A stretch of DNA of 64,000 bases from Micromonospora sp. WMMD980 (GTDB lineage: Bacteria; Actinomycetota; Actinomycetes; Mycobacteriales; Micromonosporaceae): contig NZ_JARUBE010000003.1 of assembly GCF_029626035.1 (NCBI RefSeq), positions 4,898,001 to 4,962,000 of the forward strand, in the 5' to 3' direction. Every line of letters begins with the position of its first letter. The stretch's first letter is position 1. Below, one piece after another: positions 15,949 to 24,020 of the stretch. Under the pieces are notes generated by a model that had not been told where the DNA came from, did not search any database, and saw nothing but the letters and a program-made list of their open reading frames with translations. Position numbers and translations under genes: made by a program.

Positions 15949-17265
15949 TCAGCCCCGCCAGAGGGAGAGCATCATCGCCTCGACCGCGATCCGCGGCTTG
16001 ACGTTCGCCTCGATCGCCGCCCGGCACTCCAGCACCGCCTCCAGGCGGCGCAGCGCGCCCTCGGCGTCCCACTTCTGCGCACCGGCCGCGGCCGTCGTCG
16101 CGGTGTCGGTGTGCACCGGGGCGACCGGCGCCCGCAGCGCCATGGTGAGCGCGTCCCGGTAGAAGCCGGCCAGGTCGACGAGCGCGCGGTCCAGGGCGTC
16201 CCGCTGCGCGCGGGTGGCCCGCGACTTCTGCCGCCGCTCCAGTTCCTTGAGCTGACCGGCGGCGCCCCGCATCGCCCCGGCCGCGCCTCGACCGGTGCCG
16301 CCCGCACCGAGCGCGGTCTGCAACGCCGCCCGCTCCGCCTCGTCGGCCTCGGCGACCGAGGCAGCGGCCTCCGCCTCGGCGGCCTCGATCAGCGCCGAGG
16401 CGGCGTCGAACGCCGCGCCCACGCCGGTGAGCCGGCGCGGCACGGCGAGCACGGCCTCCCGCCGCTGCCGGGCCTCCGGGTCGCGCGCCAGCCGCCGGGC
16501 CCGACCGACGTGCCCCTGCGCGGCCGCCGCGGCCCACTGCGCCACGTCCGGGGCGATGCCGTCCCGGCGGACCAGCACCTCGGCCACCGCGCCGGCCGGC
16601 GGCTGGCGCAGCGGCACGACCCGGCACCGCGACCGGATGGTCACCGAGATGTCGTCCGGGTGGGTGGACGGGGCGCAGAGCAGGAAGACGGTACGCGGGG
16701 GCGGCTCCTCGACCGCCTTGAGCAACGCGTTGCCGGCGGCCTCGGTGAGCCGGTCGGCATCCTCGATGATCACGACCTGCCAGCGGCCGCCGGAGGGTGT
16801 GCTCGCCGCGCGCAGCACCAGCGCGCGCATCTCGCCGACGGAGATGGAGAGGCCCTCGGGCACCACGAGCCGCACGTCGGCGTGGGTGCCGGCCAGCGTG
16901 GTGTGACAGCCGGGGCAGTGGCCGCAGCCGGTGCCGTGCACGCACTGCAGGGCGGCGGCGAACGCGCGGGCGGCCACCGAGCGGCCGGAGCCGGGCGGCC
17001 CCGTGAAGATCCACGCGTGCGTCATCCCGGCGCCCGGTTCGGCGGCGGCCGCCTCCCCCGGCCCACCGTCGGGCGCGCCCGCGCCGGGCTCGTCGAACTC
17101 CTCGGCGAGCGCGTCGAGGTCGTCGTACCCGTCGGGCTCCCCACCACCCACGCGGACCGCCACGGGCGCGCCGGCCCGCAGCAGCGCGGCGGCCGACGCG
17201 GCGGCCCGCCGCAGCGTCGCCACCGCCTCGTCCTGCCCGACCAGGTCGGCGAAGACGTCGGTCAT
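15949..17265 (-). CDS. holB: DNA polymerase III subunit delta prime (clamp loader)
   Basis: A 438-residue clamp-loader subunit. It begins TDVFADLVGQDEAVATLRRA, has a nucleotide-site remnant TGPPGSGRS with Arg where Walker A has Lys, a four-cysteine zinc module (CVHGTGCGHCPGC), DADRLTEAAGNALLKAVEEP and the sensor-1 region SVTIRSRC. Delta prime proteins generally do not hydrolyse ATP, so the Lys to Arg change fits. A Gly/Glu/Asp-rich insertion of about 45 residues (roughly 36-80) separates the first helix from the P-loop. The ATG at 17265 overlaps the stop of the MFS-Tmk gene (ATGA), giving the common actinobacterial tmk-holB operon. Confidence 0.92.
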   Translation of the reverse strand: MTDVFADLVGQDEAVATLRRAAASAAALLRAGAPVAVRVGGGEPDGYDDLDALAEEFDEPGAGAPDGGPGEAAAAEPGAGMTHAWIFTGPPGSGRSVAARAFAAALQCVHGTGCGHCPGCHTTLAGTHADVRLVVPEGLSISVGEMRALVLRAASTPSGGRWQVVIIEDADRLTEAAGNALLKAVEEPPPRTVFLLCAPSTHPDDISVTIRSRCRVVPLRQPPAGAVAEVLVRRDGIAPDVAQWAAAAAQGHVGRARRLARDPEARQRREAVLAVPRRLTGVGAAFDAASALIEAAEAEAAASVAEADEAERAALQTALGAGGTGRGAAGAMRGAAGQLKELERRQKSRATRAQRDALDRALVDLAGFYRDALTMALRAPVAPVHTDTATTAAAGAQKWDAEGALRRLEAVLECRAAIEANVKPRIAVEAMMLSLWRG

Positions 17266-19487
17266 CTTCGGCGTTGCTCCATCGTCACCAGCTCCGATTC
17301 GGATAACTCGGGCTGGACCGAGGTGTCCGGGCCCTGCGCCGGACGCGGGTGCACGATGCCGGCCGGGTCGACGAGGAACTCGTCCACCCGACGCGCCACC
17401 GCGTCGGCGATCTCCTCGACCGGGCGCGACGCGTCGAGGACCAGGTAGCGCTTCGGGTCGCCGGCCGCCAGGTCGAGGAACGCGTAGCGGACCCGCTCGT
17501 GGAACGCCACCGACTCGGCCTCCAGCCGGTCGGCGTCCGCGCTGCGGGCCGCCACCCGGCCCAGCCCGGTGTGCGGGTCGATGTCGAGCAGGACCACCAG
17601 GTCGGGCTTGAGCCCACCGGTGGCCCAGGAGGAGAGCCAGGAGACCTCGTCGACCGGAAGCGTCCGGCCGGCGCCCTGGTAGGCCAGGGACGAGTCGACG
17701 TAGCGGTCGCTGATCACCACGGCACCGCGGACCAGCGCCGGGCGGACCACGGTGGCCACGTGGTGGGCCCGGTCGGCGGCGTAGAGCAGCGCCTCGGCGC
17801 GCGGCGACGGCGCGTCGTCGTGGGCGGTGCCCAGCACCAGCGAGCGGATCCGCTCGCCGACCCCGGTGGCGCCCGGCTCGCGGGTGACCACGACCTCCCG
17901 GCCCCCGCCGCGCAGCCGCTCGGCGAGCGCGGCGAGCTGGGTGGACTTGCCGGCGCCCTCGCCGCCCTCGAAGACCACGAACAGGCCGGCCGAGACGAAC
18001 GGCTCGGCCGGCATCAGCGGGCGGCCCCGGATCGAGCCCCAGAGGTCGGCGAGGACCGGTACGCCCTTCTTGTCGTCCATCTGGCCGAAAGCGCTGATTC
18101 CGGCGAAGATGCCGGCCGCGCCGGCGGCGAGCAGCAGCAGCCGGGTCGACGAGATGGAGATGCCCAGATCGGCGATGGTGAGCTGGCGGGAGCCGCCGAC
18201 GCCGACCAGGAGGCTGCTCAGCGCGATGGCCAGGATCAGCACCAGCCGGGTGCCGATCTGCACCACCGCGAAGACCCGGCCGCGCACCTCGTCGGCGACC
18301 TCGCCGCCGAGCAGCGTGGTGCCGGCCAGGAACGCCATGCCGGCGCCGGCCCCGACCAGGATCGCGCCGACGATGGCCATGGACAGGTGGATGGCGAACG
18401 CCAGCACCAGCACGGAGGCGCTGGCCAGCACGATGCTCATGCCGAACCAGCGGCGGCGGGACATGTCCCGCACGATCATCGGGCCGAGCCCGATGCCGAG
18501 CGCCAGGCCGACGAAGATCGCGCCGAAGAGCAGCGAGAAGGCGGCGTCGCCGGCACCGAGCGAGTTGGCGAAGAACTTGCCCGTGCCGACCACGATGCCG
18601 CCGCCGGCGAACGCGCCGAAGATGCCCAGCACCAGACCACGGACCAGCGGCGTCTGGCCGATGAATTTCCAGCCGTCGGCGAACTGGCGGAACATGCTCT
18701 GCTCGGCGCGCTCCGCCTCGCCGCGCTGGGCCTCGCTGATCTCCTTGATCCCGAAGGCCACCACGAGCGCGGTGGCGAGCCGGGAGAAGGCGTTGAACCA
18801 GAGCGCGAGCTGGGCCGGCTCGGCCCAGTTGGGCAGGCCGCCGCCGACCACGGCGGGCAGGCCCCGGGTCAGCACGGCCAGCGCGACGGCGGCGGCCACC
18901 GGGGTCAGGCCGTACGTGGTGATCAGCGTGAGCTGGTTGGCCGCCTCCAGCCGGGTGCGCGGGACCAGGTTGGGAACCGCGGCCTCCTTGGCCGGGATCC
19001 ACAACAACGTGATCGACTCGATCAGGAAGGTGGCGATCAGCGCCCAGCCGACCACCAGGCCGCCGGCGGCGCCAGTCAGCGCGTAGAGCGGGATCGAGGC
19101 GAAGAGCACGAAGCGCAGCAGGTCGCAGATGACCATGGTCCACCGGCGGTCGAACCGGTCGGCGAAGACGCCCGCGATCGGGCCGAGCACCAGCGCCGGC
19201 AGCAGCCGGATCGCGGTCACGCCGCCGAAGGCCGCGCCCTGGGCGGTGCTGCCGGACACCTGGGAGGCGGCGAAGAGCGCGGTGGCGAGCAGGCCGAGCC
19301 AGTCGCCGAAGGAGGCCGCGCTGAGCACGATCCACAGCCGGCGGAACGGCCGGATGCGCAGCACCGCGCGGATCGCGGCGAAGCCGGACCGGTCCGCCTG
19401 TGTGCCGGGCGACGACACGCCGGACGACTCGCCGTTCTTCTGGCTTTCGATGGCCGTACCTCCACGTGCCGGCCCAGGTCTGGGCAT
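17262..19487 (-). CDS. tmk: MFS transporter fused to thymidylate kinase
   Basis: A 741-residue fusion. Residues about 40-460 form an MFS-type transporter with ten to twelve hydrophobic helices (for example LWIVLSAASFGDWLGLL, GRVFAVVQIGTRLVLILA). Residues about 500-700 are thymidylate kinase: P-loop GGEGAGKST (508-516), TREPG, DRYVDSSLAYQG and a LID-like ARSADADRLE. Thymidylate kinase makes dTDP from dTMP. The fusion is found in several actinobacteria; the transported substrate is unknown and the MFS part may be regulatory. The ATG at 19487 is annotated, but the best ribosome site (GTGGAGG) lies downstream of it, 7 bases before an ATC codon at 19451, so initiation is uncertain. It overlaps holB by 4 bases. 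Confidence 0.9.
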   Translation of the reverse strand: MPRPGPARGGTAIESQKNGESSGVSSPGTQADRSGFAAIRAVLRIRPFRRLWIVLSAASFGDWLGLLATALFAASQVSGSTAQGAAFGGVTAIRLLPALVLGPIAGVFADRFDRRWTMVICDLLRFVLFASIPLYALTGAAGGLVVGWALIATFLIESITLLWIPAKEAAVPNLVPRTRLEAANQLTLITTYGLTPVAAAVALAVLTRGLPAVVGGGLPNWAEPAQLALWFNAFSRLATALVVAFGIKEISEAQRGEAERAEQSMFRQFADGWKFIGQTPLVRGLVLGIFGAFAGGGIVVGTGKFFANSLGAGDAAFSLLFGAIFVGLALGIGLGPMIVRDMSRRRWFGMSIVLASASVLVLAFAIHLSMAIVGAILVGAGAGMAFLAGTTLLGGEVADEVRGRVFAVVQIGTRLVLILAIALSSLLVGVGGSRQLTIADLGISISSTRLLLLAAGAAGIFAGISAFGQMDDKKGVPVLADLWGSIRGRPLMPAEPFVSAGLFVVFEGGEGAGKSTQLAALAERLRGGGREVVVTREPGATGVGERIRSLVLGTAHDDAPSPRAEALLYAADRAHHVATVVRPALVRGAVVISDRYVDSSLAYQGAGRTLPVDEVSWLSSWATGGLKPDLVVLLDIDPHTGLGRVAARSADADRLEAESVAFHERVRYAFLDLAAGDPKRYLVLDASRPVEEIADAVARRVDEFLVDPAGIVHPRPAQGPDTSVQPELSESELVTMEQRRR

Positions 19488-19635
19488 CCCCGGTGGAACA
19501 CTCTAGCCGCGCGGAGGGTACGCCCTCCCGCGACATTCGCCTGCTCGCCGAGCCTAGGCCGCCGGGGCCACCGCCCGCAGCCCGGACAGACGCGAGGGTA
19601 TTTCGCATTGCCGTCCCGACAGTTAGCGTGCAGAC
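19488..19635. promoter_or_regulatory. Divergent promoter region, MFS-tmk / PLP enzyme
   Basis: 148 bases between divergent starts. TAGCGT at 19624-19629 sits 6 bases before the GTG of the rightward gene, fitting a leaderless promoter. I cannot assign the leftward promoter. Confidence 0.45.
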
Positions 19636-20844
19636 GTGGCCATCGACCGTGCCGAACTTCGCGATCGTCTCGACCGGGCGACCGCCCACCTCGACCCGCC
19701 GTACGCGGTGGTCGACCTCTCCGCGTTCGACGCCAACGCCGAGGCGCTGGCCGCCCGGGCCGGCGGCAAGCCGCTGCGGGTGGCGAGCAAGTCCGTCCGG
19801 GTCCGCGAGCTGCTCACCCGGGCGCTCAGGCGGCCCGGCTGGCACGGCGTGATGGCCTTCACCCTGCCCGAGGCGCTCTGGCTGGCCCGCGGCGGCGTCG
19901 CCGACGACGTGCTGGTCGCCTACCCGACCGCCCACCGGGGGGCGCTCGCCGAGCTGGCCGCCGACCCGGCCGCCGCCGAGGCGGTCACCCTGATGGTCGA
20001 CGACGTCGACCAGCTCGACCTGACCGACCGGGTCTGCCCGCCCGGCAGCCGGCCCGCGCTGCGCGTCTGCCTCGACCTGGACGCCTCCTGGCGACCGCTG
20101 CGGGGCCGGGTGCACGTCGGGGTGCGCCGCTCGCCGGTGCACAGCGCCCGGGCGGCCGGCGCGCTCGCCGCCGCCGTCGCCGGCCGGCCGGGCTTCCGGC
20201 TGGTCGGCCTGATGTCGTACGAGGCGCAGATCGCCGGTCTCGGCGACGCCCCGCCCGGGCAGGCGCTCGTCGGCTCCGCGATCCGGGTCGCCCAGCGCGG
20301 GTCGTACCGGGAACTGCTGGCCCGCCGCTCGGCCGCGGTCGCCGCCGTCCGCGAACACGCCGACCTGGAGTTCGTCAACGGTGGCGGCACCGGCAGCGTG
20401 GCCGCCACCAGCGCCGACCCGGCGGTCACCGAGGTCACCGCCGGGTCCGGGCTCTACGGGCCGACGCTCTTCGACGCGTACCGTGCCTGGCGGCCGACCC
20501 CGGCGGCGTTCTTCGCCTGCGCGGTGGTCCGCCGGCCGGCGCCCGGGCTGGCCACCGTGCTCGGCGGCGGCTGGATCGCCTCCGGGCCGGCGGCGGAGAG
20601 CCGGCTGCCCCGGCCGTGGCTGCCGGACGGGCTGAAGCTGCTCGGCCCGGAGGGTGCCGGCGAGGTGCAGACCCCGCTCACCGGCGACGCGGCCGACGCG
20701 CTGCGGGTCGGCGACCGGGTGTGGTTCCGCCACGCCAAGGCGGGCGAGGTGTGCGAGCACGTCAACGAGGTGCACCTGGTCGAGGGCGACGCGGTGGTCG
20801 CGACCGCGCCCACCTACCGGGGCGAGGGCCACGCGTTCCTCTGA
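19636..20844 (+). CDS. PLP-dependent amino acid deaminase/aldolase (alanine racemase N-terminal fold)
   Basis: A 402-residue protein of the D-threonine aldolase / D-serine deaminase-like group. The N-terminal TIM barrel of the alanine racemase type starts with PPYAVVDLSAFDANAEAL and carries the PLP lysine in RVASKSVRV. FVNGGGTGS is the phosphate-binding glycine region and GSGLYGPTLFDAYR precedes the C-terminal beta domain, which ends EHVNEVHLVEGD, a His/Cys-bearing segment (CEHVNEVH) like the zinc site of D-serine dehydratase-type enzymes. It probably acts on a D- or beta-hydroxy amino acid; the exact substrate is unknown. GTG start with a leaderless-type -10 at 19624. It ends 53 bases from the convergent TetR gene. 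Confidence 0.8.
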   Translation: MAIDRAELRDRLDRATAHLDPPYAVVDLSAFDANAEALAARAGGKPLRVASKSVRVRELLTRALRRPGWHGVMAFTLPEALWLARGGVADDVLVAYPTAHRGALAELAADPAAAEAVTLMVDDVDQLDLTDRVCPPGSRPALRVCLDLDASWRPLRGRVHVGVRRSPVHSARAAGALAAAVAGRPGFRLVGLMSYEAQIAGLGDAPPGQALVGSAIRVAQRGSYRELLARRSAAVAAVREHADLEFVNGGGTGSVAATSADPAVTEVTAGSGLYGPTLFDAYRAWRPTPAAFFACAVVRRPAPGLATVLGGGWIASGPAAESRLPRPWLPDGLKLLGPEGAGEVQTPLTGDAADALRVGDRVWFRHAKAGEVCEHVNEVHLVEGDAVVATAPTYRGEGHAFL

Positions 20845-20897
20845 CGTGACGACGGCGGGCCCCGGCGCACTTCGGGAACCCGCCGCTCGCGTGCCGC

Positions 20898-21551
20898 TCA
20901 GCCCTGGTGCGCGGCCTCCACCGGGGCGTTCACCTGCCGGTGCAGGTATTCCCGGATCAGCGCCTTCGCCTCGACCAGCACCCGCTCGTCGCCGTCGGCG
21001 CGGCGGCGGAAGGCCAGCTTGATCAGGGCGTCCGCGGCCTCGACCGCGACCTCCAGGTGGAACCGCAGGTCGGGCACCCCGGCCAGGCCGAACCGCTCGG
21101 TCAGCACGCGGGCGAGCTGCTCGGCTATCACGCCGTTGTTGTCCCGCTGGTCGTCCAGCAGGTGCAGGTCGACCACGTCGCCGAAGTGCAGGGTACGGAA
21201 ACCGGGGACCGTGCGGTGCATCGAGATGTACTCGTCGATCGCCGCGTCGACCCCGTCCCACCAGTGGGTCAGGTCGTCCGAGGCGAAACGCTCGTCGAGC
21301 CGCTGGAGGTAGGACTCCATCGTGCGCAGGGTCAACGCCTGCACGATCGCCCGCTTGTCCGGAAAGAACTGGTAGACCGACCCGATCGCCACCTCGGCAC
21401 GCTCGGCGAGCAGGGTCGTGGTCAAGCCCTCGTACCCCACCTCGTCGACGAGCTCGGCGCAGGCGTCCAGCATCCGCTGGACACGCGCGACACTTCGACC
21501 CTGCACCGGTACCCGACGCAGCGGCCCGGTCGTGGCGGCTGGTGTGGACAC
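20898..21551 (-). CDS. TetR-family transcriptional regulator
   Basis: A 217-residue regulator. The DNA-binding part is about residues 15-65: VQRMLDACAELVDEVGYEGL, then TTTLLAERAEVAIGSVYQFF and PDKRAIVQAL, the classic TetR helix-turn-helix ending in YxFFxxK-like residues. The rest is the helical ligand/dimer domain. The start is taken as GTG at 21551, 13 codons inside the longest frame, with AGGGGGG about 9 bases upstream. It is divergent from the FAD oxidase gene, and a palindrome at 21662-21680 sits just before that gene. It likely represses the oxidase and possibly itself. The ligand is unknown. Confidence 0.88.
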   Translation of the reverse strand: MSTPAATTGPLRRVPVQGRSVARVQRMLDACAELVDEVGYEGLTTTLLAERAEVAIGSVYQFFPDKRAIVQALTLRTMESYLQRLDERFASDDLTHWWDGVDAAIDEYISMHRTVPGFRTLHFGDVVDLHLLDDQRDNNGVIAEQLARVLTERFGLAGVPDLRFHLEVAVEAADALIKLAFRRRADGDERVLVEAKALIREYLHRQVNAPVEAAHQG

Positions 21552-21661
21552 TCGGCGCCACCCCCCTTCGACGGATGAACATATCTGCACGTCACGAGTC
21601 CGTGACTACCGGTACAACGAGCCGGGCTCGATTGCGGTATTTACCAGGCACAACGTTCCTG

Positions 21662-21680
21662 ATATGAATTCAGTTCATAT
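21662..21680. promoter_or_regulatory. Inverted-repeat operator, probably for the TetR regulator
   Basis: ATATGAA-TTCAG-TTCATAT: perfect 7-base arms around 5 bases, within an A/T-rich patch between the divergent TetR and oxidase genes and 20 bases before the oxidase start codon. Size and location fit a TetR-type operator overlapping the 5' leader. Confidence 0.6.
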
Positions 21681-21699
21681 TCATGTCGAGGAGTTCGCC

Positions 21700-23007
21700 A
21701 TGGCCGGTCCCCCCGCCGCCTGGTCCAACTGGGCCGGCAACCAACACAGCACGGCGCTGGTCACCGAGCGCCCCCGCACCGTCGCCGAGGTGGCCGAGGC
21801 GGTCCGTCGGGCGAACGCGGCCGGCCGGACCGTCCGCGCCGTCGGCAGCGGCCACTCCTTCACCGCCGTCGCCGTCACCGACGGCCACCGGCTCGACCTC
21901 GCCGACCTGGCGACCGACGTCACCGTCGACGTGGCGCGCCGCCTGGTCACCGTACCGGCCGGGATGACCCTGCACATGCTCAACGACCTGCTTGCCGGGC
22001 ACGGGCTGGCGGTGCCCAACCTCGGCGACATCGACGCGCAGACCATCGCCGGCGCGCTCTCCACCGGCACCCACGGCACCGGCGCGAAGCTCGGCTGCCT
22101 CTCCACGTTCGTGGCCGGGCTGACCCTGGTCACCGGCACCGGTGAGGTGCTGCGCTGCTCCGCCGACGAGAACCGCGACGTCTTCGACGCGGCGCGGGTC
22201 GGCCTCGGCGCGGTCGGCGTCCTCGTCGAGGTCACCCTGAGCTGCGTGGACGCGTTCGTGCTGCGCGCACACGAGCGGCCGGCCGCGCTCGCCGAGGTGC
22301 TCGACGACCTGCCCGGCCTCTACGAGCCGCACGACCACGCCGAGTTCTACTGGTTCCCCTACACCAACCGGGTGCAGGTCAAGACCAACGACCGGGTGAC
22401 CGTCGACGACCGGCCGCTGCCCCGCTGGCGCGGCTGGCTCGACGACGAGTTCCTCGCCAACACCGTCTTCGCCGGGGCCTGCCGGCTCGGCCGCGCCGTG
22501 CCCGGCCTCGCCCCCCGGATCAGCGCCGTCTCCGCCCGCGCGCTCACCGAACGCACCTACACCGGCCGCTCCGACCGGGTCTTCTGCACCCCGCGCCGGG
22601 TCCGCTTCGTGGAGATGGAGTACGGGCTGCCGCGCGACGCGCTGCCCACCGCGCTCACCGAACTGCGCCGGATCGTGGACCGGCTGCCGTTCAAGGTGCT
22701 GTTCCCGGTCGAGGTGCGGTTCACCGCCGCCGACGACATCTGGCTCTCCCACTCCTACGGGCGCGACTCCGCCTACATCGCGGTCCACCAGTACGTGGGC
22801 ATGCCCTACGAGCCATACTTCCGCGCGTTCGAGCAGGTGGCGACCGAGCTGGGCGGCCGGCCGCACTGGGGCAAGCTGCACTGGCGCGACGCGGAGTCCC
22901 TCGCCACCGCGTATCCGAAGTTCGCCGCCTTCCTTGCGGTCCGCGACCGCCTCGACCCCGGCCGGATTTTCACCAACGCCTATCTCGATCAGGTTCTCGC
23001 GGACTGA
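21700..23007 (+). CDS. FAD-linked aldonolactone oxidase family protein (D-arabinono-1,4-lactone / L-gulonolactone oxidase-like)
   Basis: A 435-residue flavoprotein. The N-terminal FAD-binding domain (PCMH type) shows RTVRAVGSGHSFT, VTVPAGMTLHMLNDLL, NLGDIDAQTIAGALSTGTHG and GLGAVGVLVEVTL. The C-terminal ALO domain has VEFRF-like strands (FPVEVRFTAADD) and the signature HWGKLHW near residue 390. Such enzymes oxidise aldonolactones or alditols using oxygen or another acceptor; the precise sugar is not deducible. The ATG at 21700 has GAGGAG 7 bases upstream. It is divergent from the TetR gene and likely its target. The lipoprotein gene follows after 45 bases but has its own promoter. Confidence 0.88.
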   Translation: MAGPPAAWSNWAGNQHSTALVTERPRTVAEVAEAVRRANAAGRTVRAVGSGHSFTAVAVTDGHRLDLADLATDVTVDVARRLVTVPAGMTLHMLNDLLAGHGLAVPNLGDIDAQTIAGALSTGTHGTGAKLGCLSTFVAGLTLVTGTGEVLRCSADENRDVFDAARVGLGAVGVLVEVTLSCVDAFVLRAHERPAALAEVLDDLPGLYEPHDHAEFYWFPYTNRVQVKTNDRVTVDDRPLPRWRGWLDDEFLANTVFAGACRLGRAVPGLAPRISAVSARALTERTYTGRSDRVFCTPRRVRFVEMEYGLPRDALPTALTELRRIVDRLPFKVLFPVEVRFTAADDIWLSHSYGRDSAYIAVHQYVGMPYEPYFRAFEQVATELGGRPHWGKLHWRDAESLATAYPKFAAFLAVRDRLDPGRIFTNAYLDQVLAD

Positions 23008-23038
23008 CTCCGACTCCCCGGCCGCCGGCACCGCCCGG

Positions 23039-23044
23039 TACCCT
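23039..23044 (+). promoter_or_regulatory. Putative -10 of leaderless promoter
   Basis: TACCCT ends 8 bases before the ATG at 23053. Confidence 0.35.
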
Positions 23045-23052
23045 CCGGAGCA

Positions 23053-23979
23053 ATGTCTGGCAACCGTCTGCCCCGTGGCCGAAGGGTCGTCGCCCACCTG
23101 TTGTCCACCATCCTCGCCGTCCTGCTGGCGGGCTGCGACGTCGCGAACCCGCCGGGCGCGCAGCCCTCCCCCACTCCGGTCGACCCGGCCCGCGTCGTCG
23201 AGGACTTCGTGCGGCAACTGGAGCCGACCGCGCCCTACCGTGACCCCACGGCGGCGGAGCGCCAGCACACCGCGGAGGCGGTGCGCCTGCTGATCGACGG
23301 GGACGATCTCACCCGGGCCACCGCCCTGCTCGGCGACGTCGGTTACGCCGGCCGCGTGCACGTCGACCCGGGAACCGGCCGGACCTACGCGATGTTCACC
23401 ACCGAGGCCGGCGGTGACCGGCCCTGGGGGATCCTGCTGGTGGACCTGTCCCGCACACCGGAACTGGCGATCGAGGTGCCGCACCCCAACTCCGACCTGC
23501 TCACCGAGGACGTGGGCCTACGCCTGTTCCGGGCGGTGCCCGGATCGGTGTTGGTGGTCGCCGGGGCGCATCGCCGGGCCGGTCACGACCAGGCGGACGC
23601 CGCACACAACGCCGACGGCCTCTTCCAGGTCGTCGCCAACCGGTTCGCCGCCCACGGCCTCAACCAGATCCAGCTGCACGGCTTCGCCGAGGCGAGCCTG
23701 CCCCGGGAGGAGGTGGTGATCTCCAACGGCCAGCGCCGCTCCAGCGCCCCGCTGCGTCGGGCGGCGAACGCGCTCCAGGACGCCAACTTTGTCACCTGCC
23801 GGGCCTGGTCGGCCGACTGCGGTCAGTTAGAGGGCACCACCAACACGCAGGCGGATGATGCCCGCCGGCAGGGCTCGGTCTTCATCCACCTCGAGATCAC
23901 CTGGGCGGTCCGCCGCGACGCCGACCGCCGGGAAGATCTGGTGCAGGCGCTCGCCGCGGTCGGCCTGTCGCGCCGCTGA
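23053..23979 (+). CDS. Secreted lipoprotein, putative metal-dependent hydrolase
   Basis: A 308-residue lipoprotein with a lipobox LLAGC (Cys about residue 28) after an Arg-rich N-terminus and hydrophobic core. The mature part has conserved-looking His/Asp-rich blocks: VVAGAHRRAGHDQADAAHNA, IQLHGFA, EVVISNGQ, LEGTTNTQADDARR and FIHLEI. The spacing of His and Glu residues resembles zinc hydrolases of the N-formylglutamate amidohydrolase or poly-gamma-glutamate hydrolase sort, but I cannot place it in a named family. It faces the 3' end of the cap operon (41-base gap to the NlpC/P60 gene), so a polymer-trimming role is possible but only inferred. Confidence 0.65.
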   Translation: MSGNRLPRGRRVVAHLLSTILAVLLAGCDVANPPGAQPSPTPVDPARVVEDFVRQLEPTAPYRDPTAAERQHTAEAVRLLIDGDDLTRATALLGDVGYAGRVHVDPGTGRTYAMFTTEAGGDRPWGILLVDLSRTPELAIEVPHPNSDLLTEDVGLRLFRAVPGSVLVVAGAHRRAGHDQADAAHNADGLFQVVANRFAAHGLNQIQLHGFAEASLPREEVVISNGQRRSSAPLRRAANALQDANFVTCRAWSADCGQLEGTTNTQADDARRQGSVFIHLEITWAVRRDADRREDLVQALAAVGLSRR

Positions 23980-24020
23980 GCGGCGCCGTCACCGGAGGCA
24001 CGACGACCCGCCCGCCCGGG

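Noticed and set aside
17349..20849. Open frame of more than 1100 codons on the forward strand
   Set aside because: It is antisense to MFS-tmk and then a shifted frame of the PLP enzyme; composition is His/Gly/Arg/Gln-rich with no domain.
15949..21582. A very long open frame on the complementary strand through several genes
   Set aside because: Only its last part is a real gene (holB). The rest is antisense to, or a shifted frame of, the MFS-tmk, PLP enzyme and TetR genes; it arises from high GC, which makes stop codons rare.
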